From a virus: DNA of 64,000 nt. The DNA lies in the IMG/VR virus record IMGVR_UViG_3300032236_001232, positions 1 to 64,000 of that record. One strand, given 5' to 3'. A model generated the notes under the pieces. It was not told the DNA's origin. It was given only the letters and a program-made list of their open reading frames with translations, and ran no database searches. Shown piece after piece: positions 38,507 through 47,140 of the stretch; position 1 is the first letter of the stretch, and every line of letters starts with the position of its first letter. The position numbers and the translations under genes are program-made.

Positions 38507-39094
38507 TTATTTCCTTGGATCGGGAGCAGTTTTTAAAATACTGGCCGTGTTGCCTTCGCTATCGGTGCTGTATTTAACAGTGCTTTCTGTAGGGATCTGT
38601 TCACCTCTAGCCTTACGCTCTAGTTTTAGTAGATCATTTAACTCTTTAACAAAACCACTGTTATATTTGTCGCCATAATAATCTTCAAACTGAGGACTTC
38701 CTGCTTCTTTATAATCGGGATCATTTAGTAGCGCACCCTCACGCTGCTCAACTGGTTCCTGGTATTCTTCACTGGGCTCACCTGGACGACGCACAACCAA
38801 ACGCTGTTTACCACATCCAAGTTCTGCACTGAGATATTCAGTCAGTTCATATTGTGTTGTAGGATAGTCCAGTGTAACTTCGTAGATATTAACCTCAGCA
38901 TTTTTAACATGAGGAAAATCTAGTGGTAACTCTTGAATAGGTGTTTTAGCAGTTTTCTTGAAACCACTGAGCGTATATCTACCCAATAGTGACTTCAGTT
39001 GATCTTCTTGGTCAGGGGTGATATCACCGGCGATTTTAACACGAAAATCGTATTGTTTTTTACTTTCAGAAAGGTAGGCTTTGAATGATTTCAT
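38507..39094 (-). CDS. Hypothetical protein between gp16 and gp17
   Basis: A 195-residue protein beginning MKSFKAYLSESKKQYDF. It contains EVTLDYPTTQYELTEYLSAEL, suggesting an alpha/beta domain, followed by a polar Glu/Pro-rich linker and the C-terminal helix VKELNDLLKLERKARG. No family is recognised. Its late promoter AATAAATA ends 8 bases before its ATG. A virion role is likely from location. Confidence 0.55.
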   Translation of the reverse strand: MKSFKAYLSESKKQYDFRVKIAGDITPDQEDQLKSLLGRYTLSGFKKTAKTPIQELPLDFPHVKNAEVNIYEVTLDYPTTQYELTEYLSAELGCGKQRLVVRRPGEPSEEYQEPVEQREGALLNDPDYKEAGSPQFEDYYGDKYNSGFVKELNDLLKLERKARGEQIPTESTVKYSTDSEGNTASILKTAPDPRK

Positions 39095-39101
39095 AGTGTA
39101 G

Positions 39102-39581
39102 TTATTTATTAAGATTCTTAAGTTTTTCTAAGATGCTATTGCGATCGGTTAAAATATAGCCCTCGCCCTCTACAGTAGCACTCTCTCCACCGTGTTTTTT
39201 CTCTATGGCTAACTTCTTCAACTGCAGATCTACCATCTTTAGTTTTTTATCAATCTTGTTAGTCTTGGCTGTGATGGCAGCATTCATCATTTGTGCTGCT
39301 ACTTCAAACATACGAGCACCAAACCGTGGATCTACATTCATTCCTAGATCCATTAGATCGTCATAGGCCTGTTCTGCCTTATTTGCCAATGCGTCTAATT
39401 CGGCATCACTGACATCACCTAGCCCCTTTACTCTGGGCAATGCGGCGGCAATTTTATCAAATTCTTCTAAGCGATCTTCCAAACTGATCACAGGGGTTGG
39501 GACAGGTTTAACATCCTTAGGATCCATATAAGGAGTATTATCAGGTTCGATGTTCAAAATTTCTTCTAATCTTTTAGTCAT
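39102..39581 (-). CDS. 16: Terminase small subunit (T4 gp16-like)
   Basis: A 159-residue protein. A long central coiled-coil helix (residues about 75-125; LMDLGMNVDPRFGARMF, AITAKTNKIDKKLKMVDLQLKKL) matches the oligomerisation region of T4-like gp16. Polar ends are typical. gp16 regulates gp17 and promotes packaging initiation. It lies in the packaging cluster as expected. Confidence 0.82.
   Translation of the reverse strand: MTKRLEEILNIEPDNTPYMDPKDVKPVPTPVISLEDRLEEFDKIAAALPRVKGLGDVSDAELDALANKAEQAYDDLMDLGMNVDPRFGARMFEVAAQMMNAAITAKTNKIDKKLKMVDLQLKKLAIEKKHGGESATVEGEGYILTDRNSILEKLKNLNK
39103..39110 (-). promoter_or_regulatory. Late promoter AATAAATA near start codon
   Basis: AATAAATA on the minus strand ends 8 bases before ATG 39094 and overlaps the last codons of the gp16 gene. 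Confidence 0.5.
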
Positions 39582-39589
39582 AATTTTAA

Positions 39590-40036
39590 TTATCTCTTTT
39601 TATTTGGGTTCCCAACAAAAAGGTCGTGCTCATTAATTACCCTAAATTTAATACCCTGCTGTTTACAGAATTGAGTAGCAGCAGCCCACTTGGCTTGATT
39701 TTTAACAAACTGTGCTTGGTTATAGGGATTTTTTCCTACACGTTCTTTTATCATTTGATTAGCTGGTTTAATCTCTACCATTTCCACATGTTTTGTTTGA
39801 TTACGATCTATGTAGGATATTAGAAAGTCTGGAACATAAACAGTTTGTTTACCAGTTAGTGGGTCACGATAGGGTATTTTTACTGGTTCACTGGACCATT
39901 GTTGAACTGCAGGATTGTTGTCGCAGAACATGCAGAAGGTGGTTTCCCAACTGCTGCGACAGTATGGCAGTTTAGACCCAACATATTTTTCAGGATTCTT
40001 GGGTGTAAATATGCCTTGAGCAAATTTTAAACTCAT
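39590..40036 (-). CDS. 4: Head completion protein (T4 gp4-like)
   Basis: A 148-residue protein resembles T4 gp4: FTPKNPEKYVGSKLPYCRSSWETTF matches the gp4 opening PKNIEKYRGDPKKITYRSNWEKFF. It goes on with PDFLISYIDRNQTKHVEMVEIKP (nuclease-type D and E-x-K pair) and AAATQFCKQQGIKFRVINE. gp4 belongs to the restriction-endonuclease-like fold and completes DNA-filled heads before tail joining. It overlaps the next gene by 4 bases. Confidence 0.88.
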   Translation of the reverse strand: MSLKFAQGIFTPKNPEKYVGSKLPYCRSSWETTFCMFCDNNPAVQQWSSEPVKIPYRDPLTGKQTVYVPDFLISYIDRNQTKHVEMVEIKPANQMIKERVGKNPYNQAQFVKNQAKWAAATQFCKQQGIKFRVINEHDLFVGNPNKKR

Positions 40037-40407
40037 GGTAGGATATTTCTTGCTACCTCAAAGTTGGGTTCAAACGCTAAACCATATCCTAAAAAACTCG
40101 TCTTTATTCTGTTGTTATTAACTATCTCTGATACTAGCGCACTGATTTCGACGTTGTCTAATCCTTTTAGAGTATCTAATATTTCCATAGGATTATAGCC
40201 GTCTTTTTTTGCTTGTTTAATTATAACAACAACTACAGATTCAGCAGCACTGGGTTCAAATCCCCTGCCGGTGAAGAATGATTTCATTGCTTCAAATGTG
40301 TTGTTATCTAGTTCAAGGGGTTTTTCGTAGTAGGTATCAAAAGCCAGAACAGTGGAGTTTTGATTGGCGGTAGACTTTAAGGGAAGATTGCTATAGATAT
40401 TTGACAT
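40033..40407 (-). CDS. Conserved virion-type protein, unknown role
   Basis: A 124-residue protein containing LAFDTYYEKPLELDNNTFEAMKSFFTGRGFE followed by helices (AKKDGYNPMEILDTLKGLDNVEISALVSEIVN). I remember homologues in aquatic T4-like phages between head-completion and tail genes but no assigned number. Its stop overlaps the gp4-like start. A structural role is inferred by position. Confidence 0.65.
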   Translation of the reverse strand: MSNIYSNLPLKSTANQNSTVLAFDTYYEKPLELDNNTFEAMKSFFTGRGFEPSAAESVVVVIIKQAKKDGYNPMEILDTLKGLDNVEISALVSEIVNNNRIKTSFLGYGLAFEPNFEVARNILP

Positions 40408-40410
40408 ATT

Positions 40411-41511
40411 TTATGTTCTTGGAAATGTTACAGCTCGTGCCTTGGTAAAAACTTCTTGTACTGTTGTCCCAGCAATGGTTAACCCAGTATTGATATCGTT
40501 TTTTACACTACCGGGTTGATTACCCGATGATGATATATTACTCAGCGCCCCGGATAATATACTGTAGCCTTCTTGTCTTAGACCGGCTTTGTTAAACTGA
40601 CTAACACTTTTTACCAGATCCTTAGTCTGTAGTGCTACACCTAAATAATCTAATGGAGTTTTGGCATTGGCCAGTGTCCCATCTTCGCCAAAAATAGAAT
40701 CTGCTCCAGCAATGGCTCCTAATACACCGCCGCCGGTTCTTAATGGACTAGGGGCATTGTCGTAATAAACAGCAGAAAATTTTCCAGAAGCATCATTTTT
40801 CTTTATTTTGCCTTGCCTGTATACAACAGCTTCATATGCCAAATTCATTTTATTGGTAAGTATTTTACCAGATTCTTCTTGACTTAAACTGTCGTGTGTC
40901 CAGTCGGATATTTTTGGATTGAGTAATGTAAACTGTGTAAATCTTTTTTTATGTAATACAAAAATATCTATACTATCAAAAAAGTTTTTATTTTGAAAAT
41001 TATCCAATCCGTATGCATAATCAGTGATGCCATATTTTGTATCAGAAAATTCTAATACCGTTCCATCTGCTGCTCGTGCTTGTCCATACTTGCCATCGAA
41101 GTAGTAATAGTTATAATAGTTCTTCCAGAGATTTGTAGTTGCATCGCCGTTATCGTCATGGAAATCAATACTAACTTCGCTATATGTCATCTTGGTTTGA
41201 ACAACTGTTTTTCTGTTATACTGATTAAGTGTTTCAGTATTGATCTTAAATTTAGGGAGATCAACTCTTTTAGCTAGAAATCCAATGTCGTTAAGACCTC
41301 TTGTTATATATGTAGGATCTAATTTATTAATAATATCTTTATTAACATTAAAATTTACAAAATATAAGAATCCTACCTTAGGGGACCGATCGTAATTATT
41401 TTGAACATATAAACGATTAGCATGTTGGTAGTCTCTAAGATCACCATCATACCCGCCGCCGAGGATTCCGGTTGCTACATTACCGAGAAAATTTGTAAAT
41501 GCGTTACTCAT
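40411..41511 (-). CDS. Tail-tube-fold protein, possible baseplate tube initiator
   Basis: A 366-residue protein sharing features of the gp19 fold: an N-terminal GFLAKRVDLPKFKINTETL region (beta sheet facing the tube) and a central VSIDFHDDN region. Its length and C-terminal extension (SVSQFNKAGLRQEGYSILSG) make it larger than gp19. It could be the gp54- or gp48-type initiator at the baseplate, or a second tube protein. A CTAAATAT late element ends 4 bases before its ATG and a terminator separates it from gp19. Confidence 0.55.
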   Translation of the reverse strand: MSNAFTNFLGNVATGILGGGYDGDLRDYQHANRLYVQNNYDRSPKVGFLYFVNFNVNKDIINKLDPTYITRGLNDIGFLAKRVDLPKFKINTETLNQYNRKTVVQTKMTYSEVSIDFHDDNGDATTNLWKNYYNYYYFDGKYGQARAADGTVLEFSDTKYGITDYAYGLDNFQNKNFFDSIDIFVLHKKRFTQFTLLNPKISDWTHDSLSQEESGKILTNKMNLAYEAVVYRQGKIKKNDASGKFSAVYYDNAPSPLRTGGGVLGAIAGADSIFGEDGTLANAKTPLDYLGVALQTKDLVKSVSQFNKAGLRQEGYSILSGALSNISSSGNQPGSVKNDINTGLTIAGTTVQEVFTKARAVTFPRT

Positions 41512-41515
41512 GCTA

Positions 41516-41523
41516 ATATTTAG
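41516..41523 (-). promoter_or_regulatory. Late promoter CTAAATAT adjacent to start codon
   Basis: CTAAATAT on the minus strand ends 4 bases before ATG 41511 and lies immediately after the gp19 terminator. Confidence 0.5.
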
Positions 41524-41533
41524 CCAAATAAAA

Positions 41534-41557
41534 AGGCCTGGTTTTTAAGCCAGGCCT
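41534..41557 (-). terminator. Rho-independent terminator after gp19
   Basis: AGGCCTGG-CTTAAAAA-CCAGGCCT followed by TTTTATTT on the minus strand gives an 8-bp GC-rich stem. It would end the sheath/tube transcript, so the downstream gene needs its own late promoter. Confidence 0.9.
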
Positions 41558-41577
41558 GGGTTGATAAAAGCGGTTTA

Positions 41578-42213
41578 TTAGCCGCCTAGTGCTAATGTGC
41601 GGATTGTGCGTCCTACATCTACACCTAGTCCAGTGCGATCTCCACCTGGACGATTTAGTTGGATAGCATTATCGTAGGTGATGGTTAGTGAAATATCCAT
41701 TGGATCGTTACTACCATAATCCCCACCTTGATATTGAGCCTGTTTAATAAAGCATCCTAAGAATTCAAAACTTTCTAAACTAGTTGGTTCGTAAGCACCG
41801 TTACCACCGTCAGTAATTTCAACACGCATTCTAAACTTGTAATCAACACCGGATGCTGCGCCACTTTGCTCATAGAAATCAAACTGTTTCTGTAGTTGCT
41901 CGCCGACTTTTCTAGTAACTGCTCCAGTGACATCGTCACGTAGAACCACTTTGGTATCCGCAAAACTATGACGACCTGCTAGCTTAACAGTGCTGTTATA
42001 AACTTTGAGAGAAATTTGCTCAAAGCTCACATCAGGTCTTCCTGCGTTCATAACCTGTTTTGTCATTTCTGTGCTGGGTGCGCCGGCAACTCCGAAGTTA
42101 TCGAACGTAACACGAAAACGATATTTCAGTTTCGGCATCAACAAACCTTGAGTATTGCTACTCTGGTTTGTCGATAAAGGCACTGTAAATCTATTTAAAC
42201 TTGCGATTGGCAT
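41578..42213 (-). CDS. 19: Tail tube protein (T4 gp19-like)
   Basis: A 211-residue protein with the expected tube-subunit pattern: KLKYRFRVTFDNFG near residue 30, then the KVYNSTVKLAGRH and YDNAIQLNR segments of the gp19 family. Many copies stack to form the inner tube through which DNA is ejected. It sits directly downstream of the sheath gene, as in T4. Late promoter GTAAATAA at 42235-42242. Confidence 0.92.
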   Translation of the reverse strand: MPIASLNRFTVPLSTNQSSNTQGLLMPKLKYRFRVTFDNFGVAGAPSTEMTKQVMNAGRPDVSFEQISLKVYNSTVKLAGRHSFADTKVVLRDDVTGAVTRKVGEQLQKQFDFYEQSGAASGVDYKFRMRVEITDGGNGAYEPTSLESFEFLGCFIKQAQYQGGDYGSNDPMDISLTITYDNAIQLNRPGGDRTGLGVDVGRTIRTLALGG

Positions 42214-42234
42214 CTGGATGCTCCTTTATTCTTA

Positions 42235-42242
42235 TTATTTAC
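42235..42242 (-). promoter_or_regulatory. Late promoter-like GTAAATAA for gp19
   Basis: GTAAATAA on the minus strand lies 21 bases upstream of ATG 42213, with AAAGGAG between them. Unlike the start-adjacent promoters, this gives a normal leader. Confidence 0.5.
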
Positions 42243-42245
42243 CTA

Positions 42246-45230
42246 TTATTTCCCGGCAGCAATTTCACCAGTATTCTTAATTCTCAATGGAATGTAGATG
42301 AATTCCACAGCTTTAACTGGTTCAATAGCAATATCCATATACAACTCACTGCGGTCAATTCTCGCAGGAGTATTGTTTGAAGTGTCACAAACAACAATAA
42401 AGTCATATAGAGCACGTTGACCTACTAGCTCGATCAATAGACTTTCAGCAGCAGCTTTAATTTCTCTACGTGTCTGAGCATCGTTTGGTTCAAACAAGAA
42501 TGGCTTAGCTAATATAGACAACTGTCTTCTCAAGTAAGCTACCAATCTAACCACATTGATACGATCTAGCGCACTGGCTACACTGGCACGGGTCTGTTGA
42601 CCAAAGTTAACTAGTCCAACGCCAGGTAATGTAGCGATAGGATTAATAGCAATCTTGTCAGTTGGGTTTTGTAACACATCTCTCAATGCTTGATATATTG
42701 CCGCTGTTTTAAACTCGCCTTCACCTGTAATGTATCCTACGGATGTAGCATTGTCGACGCCGCCCCGGCGTGTCCCTGCTGGTGCAAACCATGGATAACT
42801 CTTAGCATCACTATTGGTAATAGTGCGTAGCATCATATGACTTGCTGGCACAACAATATTCTTGCCTGTATTATCTGTGGTATAACCACTAGGATAGAAT
42901 ACACCTAAATATTCATTATGTGTAACTAACCCGTCCTCGCCATTGTCATACGCATTAGCAGTATTTTTACCCCATGCTGCTAGATCAGTGGCATTGGGTG
43001 CCAATCTAAATGGTGTATCACCGACTACAAATGCTGTTTGACCGATATCTGTGTTAAACGCAACCATGTTAGCAATGGCCTCTGGATATCCAGGCGTAGC
43101 AATCAAGTTGAAGGTCAATGTATCTGTATCTCTAATTGCGGTGTTAGCATCAATGAAAGACTTTAAGCCGTCAACTACAAATTTTCTCTGTGCTAGACGA
43201 CCAAATACTCCACTGCCATCCTCATTGGTGCCACTAACACAGGTCCAACGATTTGGATTGTATCCGGACATGCTGTCATTATTGTGTCTAATATTATTAG
43301 CTGTTGTATCTATCGCACCTCTCATGTATTCTTTTACATTATATCCCGAGCGGCGTAGATTCCATAGTCTGATACCTTTTGGATATAACGCAGGATCTGG
43401 ACAATCTGGATCAACATAATTGCTGGACAATAGATTTACGATAGTTGCCGGATCTTCATCGGCACCTGCTGTGCTCCACCGAGCATTGGCAAACACCCAC
43501 CCGTCTGGACTGGTTTGATCTGTAGTATCCTGTAGATTCCACATCTTCGAATCGGCATCATAAACATATACATCTTTACCATATCTATCTGTGTCGGCTG
43601 TGCTAACCCAAATGTCATTAGTAACAAGAGCATTTCCGTTACTTTGTGTTGTTGGTTCGATAGCAGACACAATAGGACCAGCTGGATCAGTGGTAGGATA
43701 AGCATTTAAGTACCCAGACCAATTGGTTCCAGTATGGACCATAATATCAACTTCGCCTAAGTTAACATCGTACCAAAGTTTTCCATCTGCTGGATCAGTA
43801 TATGGAGCGGTAGTCTTGGCCTGATAGCCCAATGGCTTCCAATTAGAAGCTAGGAAATCAAATGCGCTATCCGGTGAAGCATATACATTGGTTATTGTGC
43901 TGGTGTTAATACTAGAATTGGCTAATGGTGTTCCGGCGCCATCTTTATATTCAAAATCACCACCTAGTAAGTGACTGATTGTTAATTTATTGGTAGTATC
44001 ATTATAGGAAGCAGAGATGTTAGTCAATGTTGAAGCAATAATAGCTGTTGCAGCATTTTTAGCAACGCTGTTCTTTGCCCCAGTTGTCCACGGAGCAACC
44101 GTAATCTCTACAGTAGGTCCCCAGCTTGTGCCACTGGCTAATGTTTCTCTAATCGTGAATTTTTGTGTAGCCGCACTGCTGGTTGTAGTTACTGCAGGAC
44201 TGGTTACAACAGTAGCACCGGATCCGTTGCGTTTCCATAATTTAAAGTTGGCAACAGGGTTAGTTGCGTGATCGTAGTTGGACTCGATAAACAGTGTGCC
44301 TACTGCTATGTTTTTACCACCACCAGTAAAGTCTAATTTTTGTAGGGCTTGTTGTGTGCTGGAATAGATAGCGGTAGATACTGTGCTCCAAGTTTGAGTT
44401 GAACCACTGTAATATTTTACACTCCAATTTGCTCCATTGCCAGGCGTGGTTGTTTTGACCCAAACACTACCTGTATGTGTAGCAGTAGAAGTGAAATCAG
44501 GATAGTCAGTGTGTGGACTGATTTTTAATGTTTTGTTAGTAAGGGTATTAGAAACATTTAACCAGGCAGTGCCGCCTACTACTTGCCAAGAAGAAGTGGA
44601 TCTATACCATAATGTATTTTCATTATCGGCTGTTACGACCATGGCATAATCACCAATCGCTTCATTGAGTCTTCCTTCAACCGGAGTCATGCCATCACTA
44701 GTTACAGTATCAACATTGGTATCATCAATGATTCGCGGAGTCTTGGCAACAAAGTCTCCCTTTCCACTCTTTAGTGTAGGATCCCATTCAAATACACCAT
44801 ATAGGCTATTTTCACTGTCAACCCAATATGTGCGATCAGCAGGGCTGCCTGTTGGAATACTAGTTGCTGGTTTTAGTTGTCCTAAATCAACATCGGCACG
44901 AGCAATGTAAGCACGTGAACTTACACCTAATAAACTATATGCCGCCTGCAAACCGTATTCGTTTAATTCGTTGCCGTGGATTGGATTCCCGGCAGTATCG
45001 GTATAAAACCTTGGAGTTCCAAATGTGTCTACCAAATCACGCTGACTTGTGATAACATATATCTTACCACTGTTTGCTGCTGTGGTACCCTGTGCAACTC
45101 CACCGCTTGGGGTAGTTTTATCTTGTGCTGTAGCAACGAATAAAATAGGAACGGTTCCCGGAGCAGCCGGAGTATAAAAACTCTCGTCGATTACTGTTAC
45201 GAGCGTGCCTGGTGATTGTAATGTAGCCAT
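42246..45230 (-). CDS. 18: Tail sheath protein (T4 gp18-like), enlarged
   Basis: A 994-residue sheath protein. The N-terminal part (MATLQSPGTLVTVIDESFYTP) and the C-terminal part (RINVVRLVAYLRRQLSILAKPFLFEPND ... EPVKAVEFIYIPLRI) match the conserved sheath core. It is much longer than T4 gp18 (659 residues). The extra length lies in the middle (roughly 130-650), where Trp/Tyr/Thr-rich repeated domains such as WYRSTSSWQVVGG probably form surface-exposed insertions. CAGGAG precedes the ATG and CTAAATAA (45261-45268) is a candidate late promoter. Confidence 0.92.
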   Translation of the reverse strand: MATLQSPGTLVTVIDESFYTPAAPGTVPILFVATAQDKTTPSGGVAQGTTAANSGKIYVITSQRDLVDTFGTPRFYTDTAGNPIHGNELNEYGLQAAYSLLGVSSRAYIARADVDLGQLKPATSIPTGSPADRTYWVDSENSLYGVFEWDPTLKSGKGDFVAKTPRIIDDTNVDTVTSDGMTPVEGRLNEAIGDYAMVVTADNENTLWYRSTSSWQVVGGTAWLNVSNTLTNKTLKISPHTDYPDFTSTATHTGSVWVKTTTPGNGANWSVKYYSGSTQTWSTVSTAIYSSTQQALQKLDFTGGGKNIAVGTLFIESNYDHATNPVANFKLWKRNGSGATVVTSPAVTTTSSAATQKFTIRETLASGTSWGPTVEITVAPWTTGAKNSVAKNAATAIIASTLTNISASYNDTTNKLTISHLLGGDFEYKDGAGTPLANSSINTSTITNVYASPDSAFDFLASNWKPLGYQAKTTAPYTDPADGKLWYDVNLGEVDIMVHTGTNWSGYLNAYPTTDPAGPIVSAIEPTTQSNGNALVTNDIWVSTADTDRYGKDVYVYDADSKMWNLQDTTDQTSPDGWVFANARWSTAGADEDPATIVNLLSSNYVDPDCPDPALYPKGIRLWNLRRSGYNVKEYMRGAIDTTANNIRHNNDSMSGYNPNRWTCVSGTNEDGSGVFGRLAQRKFVVDGLKSFIDANTAIRDTDTLTFNLIATPGYPEAIANMVAFNTDIGQTAFVVGDTPFRLAPNATDLAAWGKNTANAYDNGEDGLVTHNEYLGVFYPSGYTTDNTGKNIVVPASHMMLRTITNSDAKSYPWFAPAGTRRGGVDNATSVGYITGEGEFKTAAIYQALRDVLQNPTDKIAINPIATLPGVGLVNFGQQTRASVASALDRINVVRLVAYLRRQLSILAKPFLFEPNDAQTRREIKAAAESLLIELVGQRALYDFIVVCDTSNNTPARIDRSELYMDIAIEPVKAVEFIYIPLRIKNTGEIAAGK

Positions 45231-45260
45231 TTGTATGATCTCCTGATGGATTTACTTTAT

Positions 45261-45268
45261 ATTATTTA
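45261..45268 (-). promoter_or_regulatory. Late promoter-like CTAAATAA for gp18
   Basis: CTAAATAA on the minus strand lies 30 bases upstream of ATG 45230. The normal leader carries CAGGAG. Confidence 0.5.
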
Positions 45269-45331
45269 GCTACTAGATTAAAAAATCTCCAGGTTAAATA
45301 CACACGAAAAGGGCACAAAAAGGGCAGTCGT

Positions 45332-45667
45332 ATGCGTAAATTATGTAAGAAATGTCAGTCACGCCCGGTAGCTATTAACTATCGTAAAGAAGGGCGTGTC
45401 TTTTATAGAAGTCAATGCGACCACTGCGCTCGCGGTTTAGAAAAATCTAAACCACTGTGGGTGTTGTCAGGATATAAGAAAAAAGATCAGTGCGATCGAT
45501 GCGGGTTTAAGAGTCGCCATCCAGAAGTGTTTAATGTCTTTTATGTTGACGGCGACTTAACCAATAATAGAATTACTAATCTTAAAACAGTCTGTGCTAA
45601 CTGCCAGCGAACACTTCATCAAGACGGGGTGCGTTGGCGTCAGGGAGATTTGACTCCCGATTTTTAA
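45332..45667 (+). CDS. Zinc-ribbon HNH-like protein
   Basis: A 111-residue plus-strand protein with two Cys-x2-Cys pairs at the start (CKKC, CDHC) and CDRC plus CANC later. The region FYVDGDLTNNRITNLKTVCANC resembles the HNH fold (usual form: HxDG(N/D)xxNNxxxNLxxxCxxC). The expected first catalytic His is Tyr, so nuclease activity is doubtful. Small HNH-like proteins of this type occur in cyanomyoviruses (from memory). A TTAAATAC element at 45294 may be its late promoter. Its end overlaps the dNMP kinase gene by 71 bases tail-to-tail. Confidence 0.55.
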   Translation: MRKLCKKCQSRPVAINYRKEGRVFYRSQCDHCARGLEKSKPLWVLSGYKKKDQCDRCGFKSRHPEVFNVFYVDGDLTNNRITNLKTVCANCQRTLHQDGVRWRQGDLTPDF

Positions 45668-46292
45668 CTACAGATTCTAAAGCCGCAAATAGATCCGAAA
45701 TAGATCCATTGTTGTCAATTTCAAGGTCGATGGGTTGACCAATCCAGGAAGTTTCGCTAGCATGGATTCCTAGATCCTCTAAACATTTACGACCTATAGC
45801 CCACCCTATATTTCCATTTGGACCTTTATTGTAGCTTTCAGCATGATGATACCATTCGGGTTCTGGGCCGCGTTTAATCCTAATTACTTTTCCACCAGCA
45901 TTTTTAATTGCTGTAATTTCATTAGGAAAACGAACATCACTGATAACAATATTATCACGTGTTTTGCGCATTTTATTTTCTAAACTGGCAATCCAAATTT
46001 CGTCGTGGAATGCACCACGTAGAACTTCTGTGCCCCAATATTGTAGAATCCATCTAGGAGTAAGATTGGCAATTCCTAATCGCAATGACCACCAAGTATC
46101 GACCTGTTCTCGCCACTCTCTGGCTTCCTTGGTACGACCTTCTAGCAGTGTTCTATCCCATCCAAATACTGCTGCTACAGCATCTTTCAATGTGCTGGCA
46201 AAACTGTCTCGCCTAAATTGATGATAATTTACAAGGTAGTCTGCTGCTGTGTCCTTGCCTGCTGAGATAAATCCTACAAACCCGATGATCAT
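45597..46292 (-). CDS. 1: Deoxynucleoside monophosphate kinase (T4 gp1-like)
   Basis: A 231-residue P-loop kinase. ATG 46292 is preferred because GGGAG lies 5 bases upstream; the longer GTG start at 46304 would put that site inside the gene. The P-loop GFVGFISAGKDTAAD is near residue 5, and ISDVRFPNEITAIKNAGG matches the T4 gp1 lid/substrate region. It phosphorylates dNMPs to dNDPs for DNA synthesis. It stands beside late genes, as gp1 does near head genes in T4. Confidence 0.8.
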   Translation of the reverse strand: MIIGFVGFISAGKDTAADYLVNYHQFRRDSFASTLKDAVAAVFGWDRTLLEGRTKEAREWREQVDTWWSLRLGIANLTPRWILQYWGTEVLRGAFHDEIWIASLENKMRKTRDNIVISDVRFPNEITAIKNAGGKVIRIKRGPEPEWYHHAESYNKGPNGNIGWAIGRKCLEDLGIHASETSWIGQPIDLEIDNNGSISDLFAALESVVKNRESNLPDANAPRLDEVFAGS

Positions 46293-46351
46293 ATGCTCTC
46301 CCACTAGATAGTAATATTATATTACAGTCTAATTAAAAAATCAATCTCAGT

Positions 46352-47110
46352 TTAGCCAATTACAAATGTAAGAGGTGTTCCACCATCTTTGTAGTTGATT
46401 AGGTCTTGTTCCAATACTTCGAGTTCAGCCTTGCCTTCGCCTTTGAGAGCAGCACCATTTAACTGTGTGGCACCTTGCGGACTAGCAATACTGCCAAATT
46501 TTTCACGTGCTTCGCCTAACATGAGTTTACAAGTGGCCAAACTGTAGTCATATAACCACTGCCTTGCTTGTGGATCTTGTAGTAAATTAAAGTCTGGTCG
46601 ATAGTTATACATCCAAACTAACAATTCTTCCTCATTACGAGGACGCTGCATTAGTGTTAGCAATTTAGTAGTTTGGTTAAATGTAAAATTAATATCACTA
46701 CCAAACATTTTACCTACTTGTTTTTGATAGCTAGCGAATGCGTAATAGGTAGCCAACCCGCCCATATGAGTAGATGTTAACAAATATGTATTACTATAGG
46801 CCAGGTTGAATGGTTCAAACAAACTACCGCCATCGCCACCGCCTGTGCGACTACCAATACTGCGACGAAATAACTGTCGAATACCCATTACTTCTTTGGG
46901 CATGACATAATCGTTAGTGTCGGTTATGGTAGTAATAAATCCAAAACTTTCTTCAACACTGTTGCTGCTGCGCTGACGAAATTTTGTCAGTGCGCGATCT
47001 ATGGCAATATTGTAATCTTTGGGTTCTAATTCAACATCAACCATGCTGCCGCCCAGCATACTTTGAATATATTCTATGACTTGTTGTCTTTCGTTTAAGG
47101 AGTCGCTCAT
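46352..47110 (-). CDS. 13: Neck protein (T4 gp13-like)
   Basis: A 252-residue protein. The start ATG 47110 (MSDSLNERQQVIEYIQSMLGG) is preferred over a longer frame at 47248 that would run through the late promoters. It contains LEPKDYNIAIDRALTKFRQRSSNSVEESF near residue 35, typical of gp13. A TATAAATA promoter lies 5 bases upstream. gp13 and gp14 make the neck joining head and tail. The start abuts a divergent gene (CATATG), so both promoters share a few dozen bases. Confidence 0.85.
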   Translation of the reverse strand: MSDSLNERQQVIEYIQSMLGGSMVDVELEPKDYNIAIDRALTKFRQRSSNSVEESFGFITTITDTNDYVMPKEVMGIRQLFRRSIGSRTGGGDGGSLFEPFNLAYSNTYLLTSTHMGGLATYYAFASYQKQVGKMFGSDINFTFNQTTKLLTLMQRPRNEEELLVWMYNYRPDFNLLQDPQARQWLYDYSLATCKLMLGEAREKFGSIASPQGATQLNGAALKGEGKAELEVLEQDLINYKDGGTPLTFVIG

Positions 47111-47115
47111 ATGAA

Positions 47116-47123
47116 TATTTATA
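47116..47123 (-). promoter_or_regulatory. Perfect late promoter TATAAATA for gp13
   Basis: TATAAATA on the minus strand is followed by 5 bases and ATG 47110. It is an exact T4 late consensus, interleaved with the opposite late promoter. Confidence 0.75.
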
Positions 47124-47125
47124 CT

Positions 47126-47133
47126 AATAAATA
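47126..47133 (+). promoter_or_regulatory. Late promoter AATAAATA (rightward)
   Basis: AATAAATA on the plus strand ends 7 bases before ATG 47141. It lies 2 bases from the opposite TATAAATA, so the two divergent late promoters together occupy about 18 bp. Confidence 0.6.
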
Positions 47134-47140
47134 CAACACT

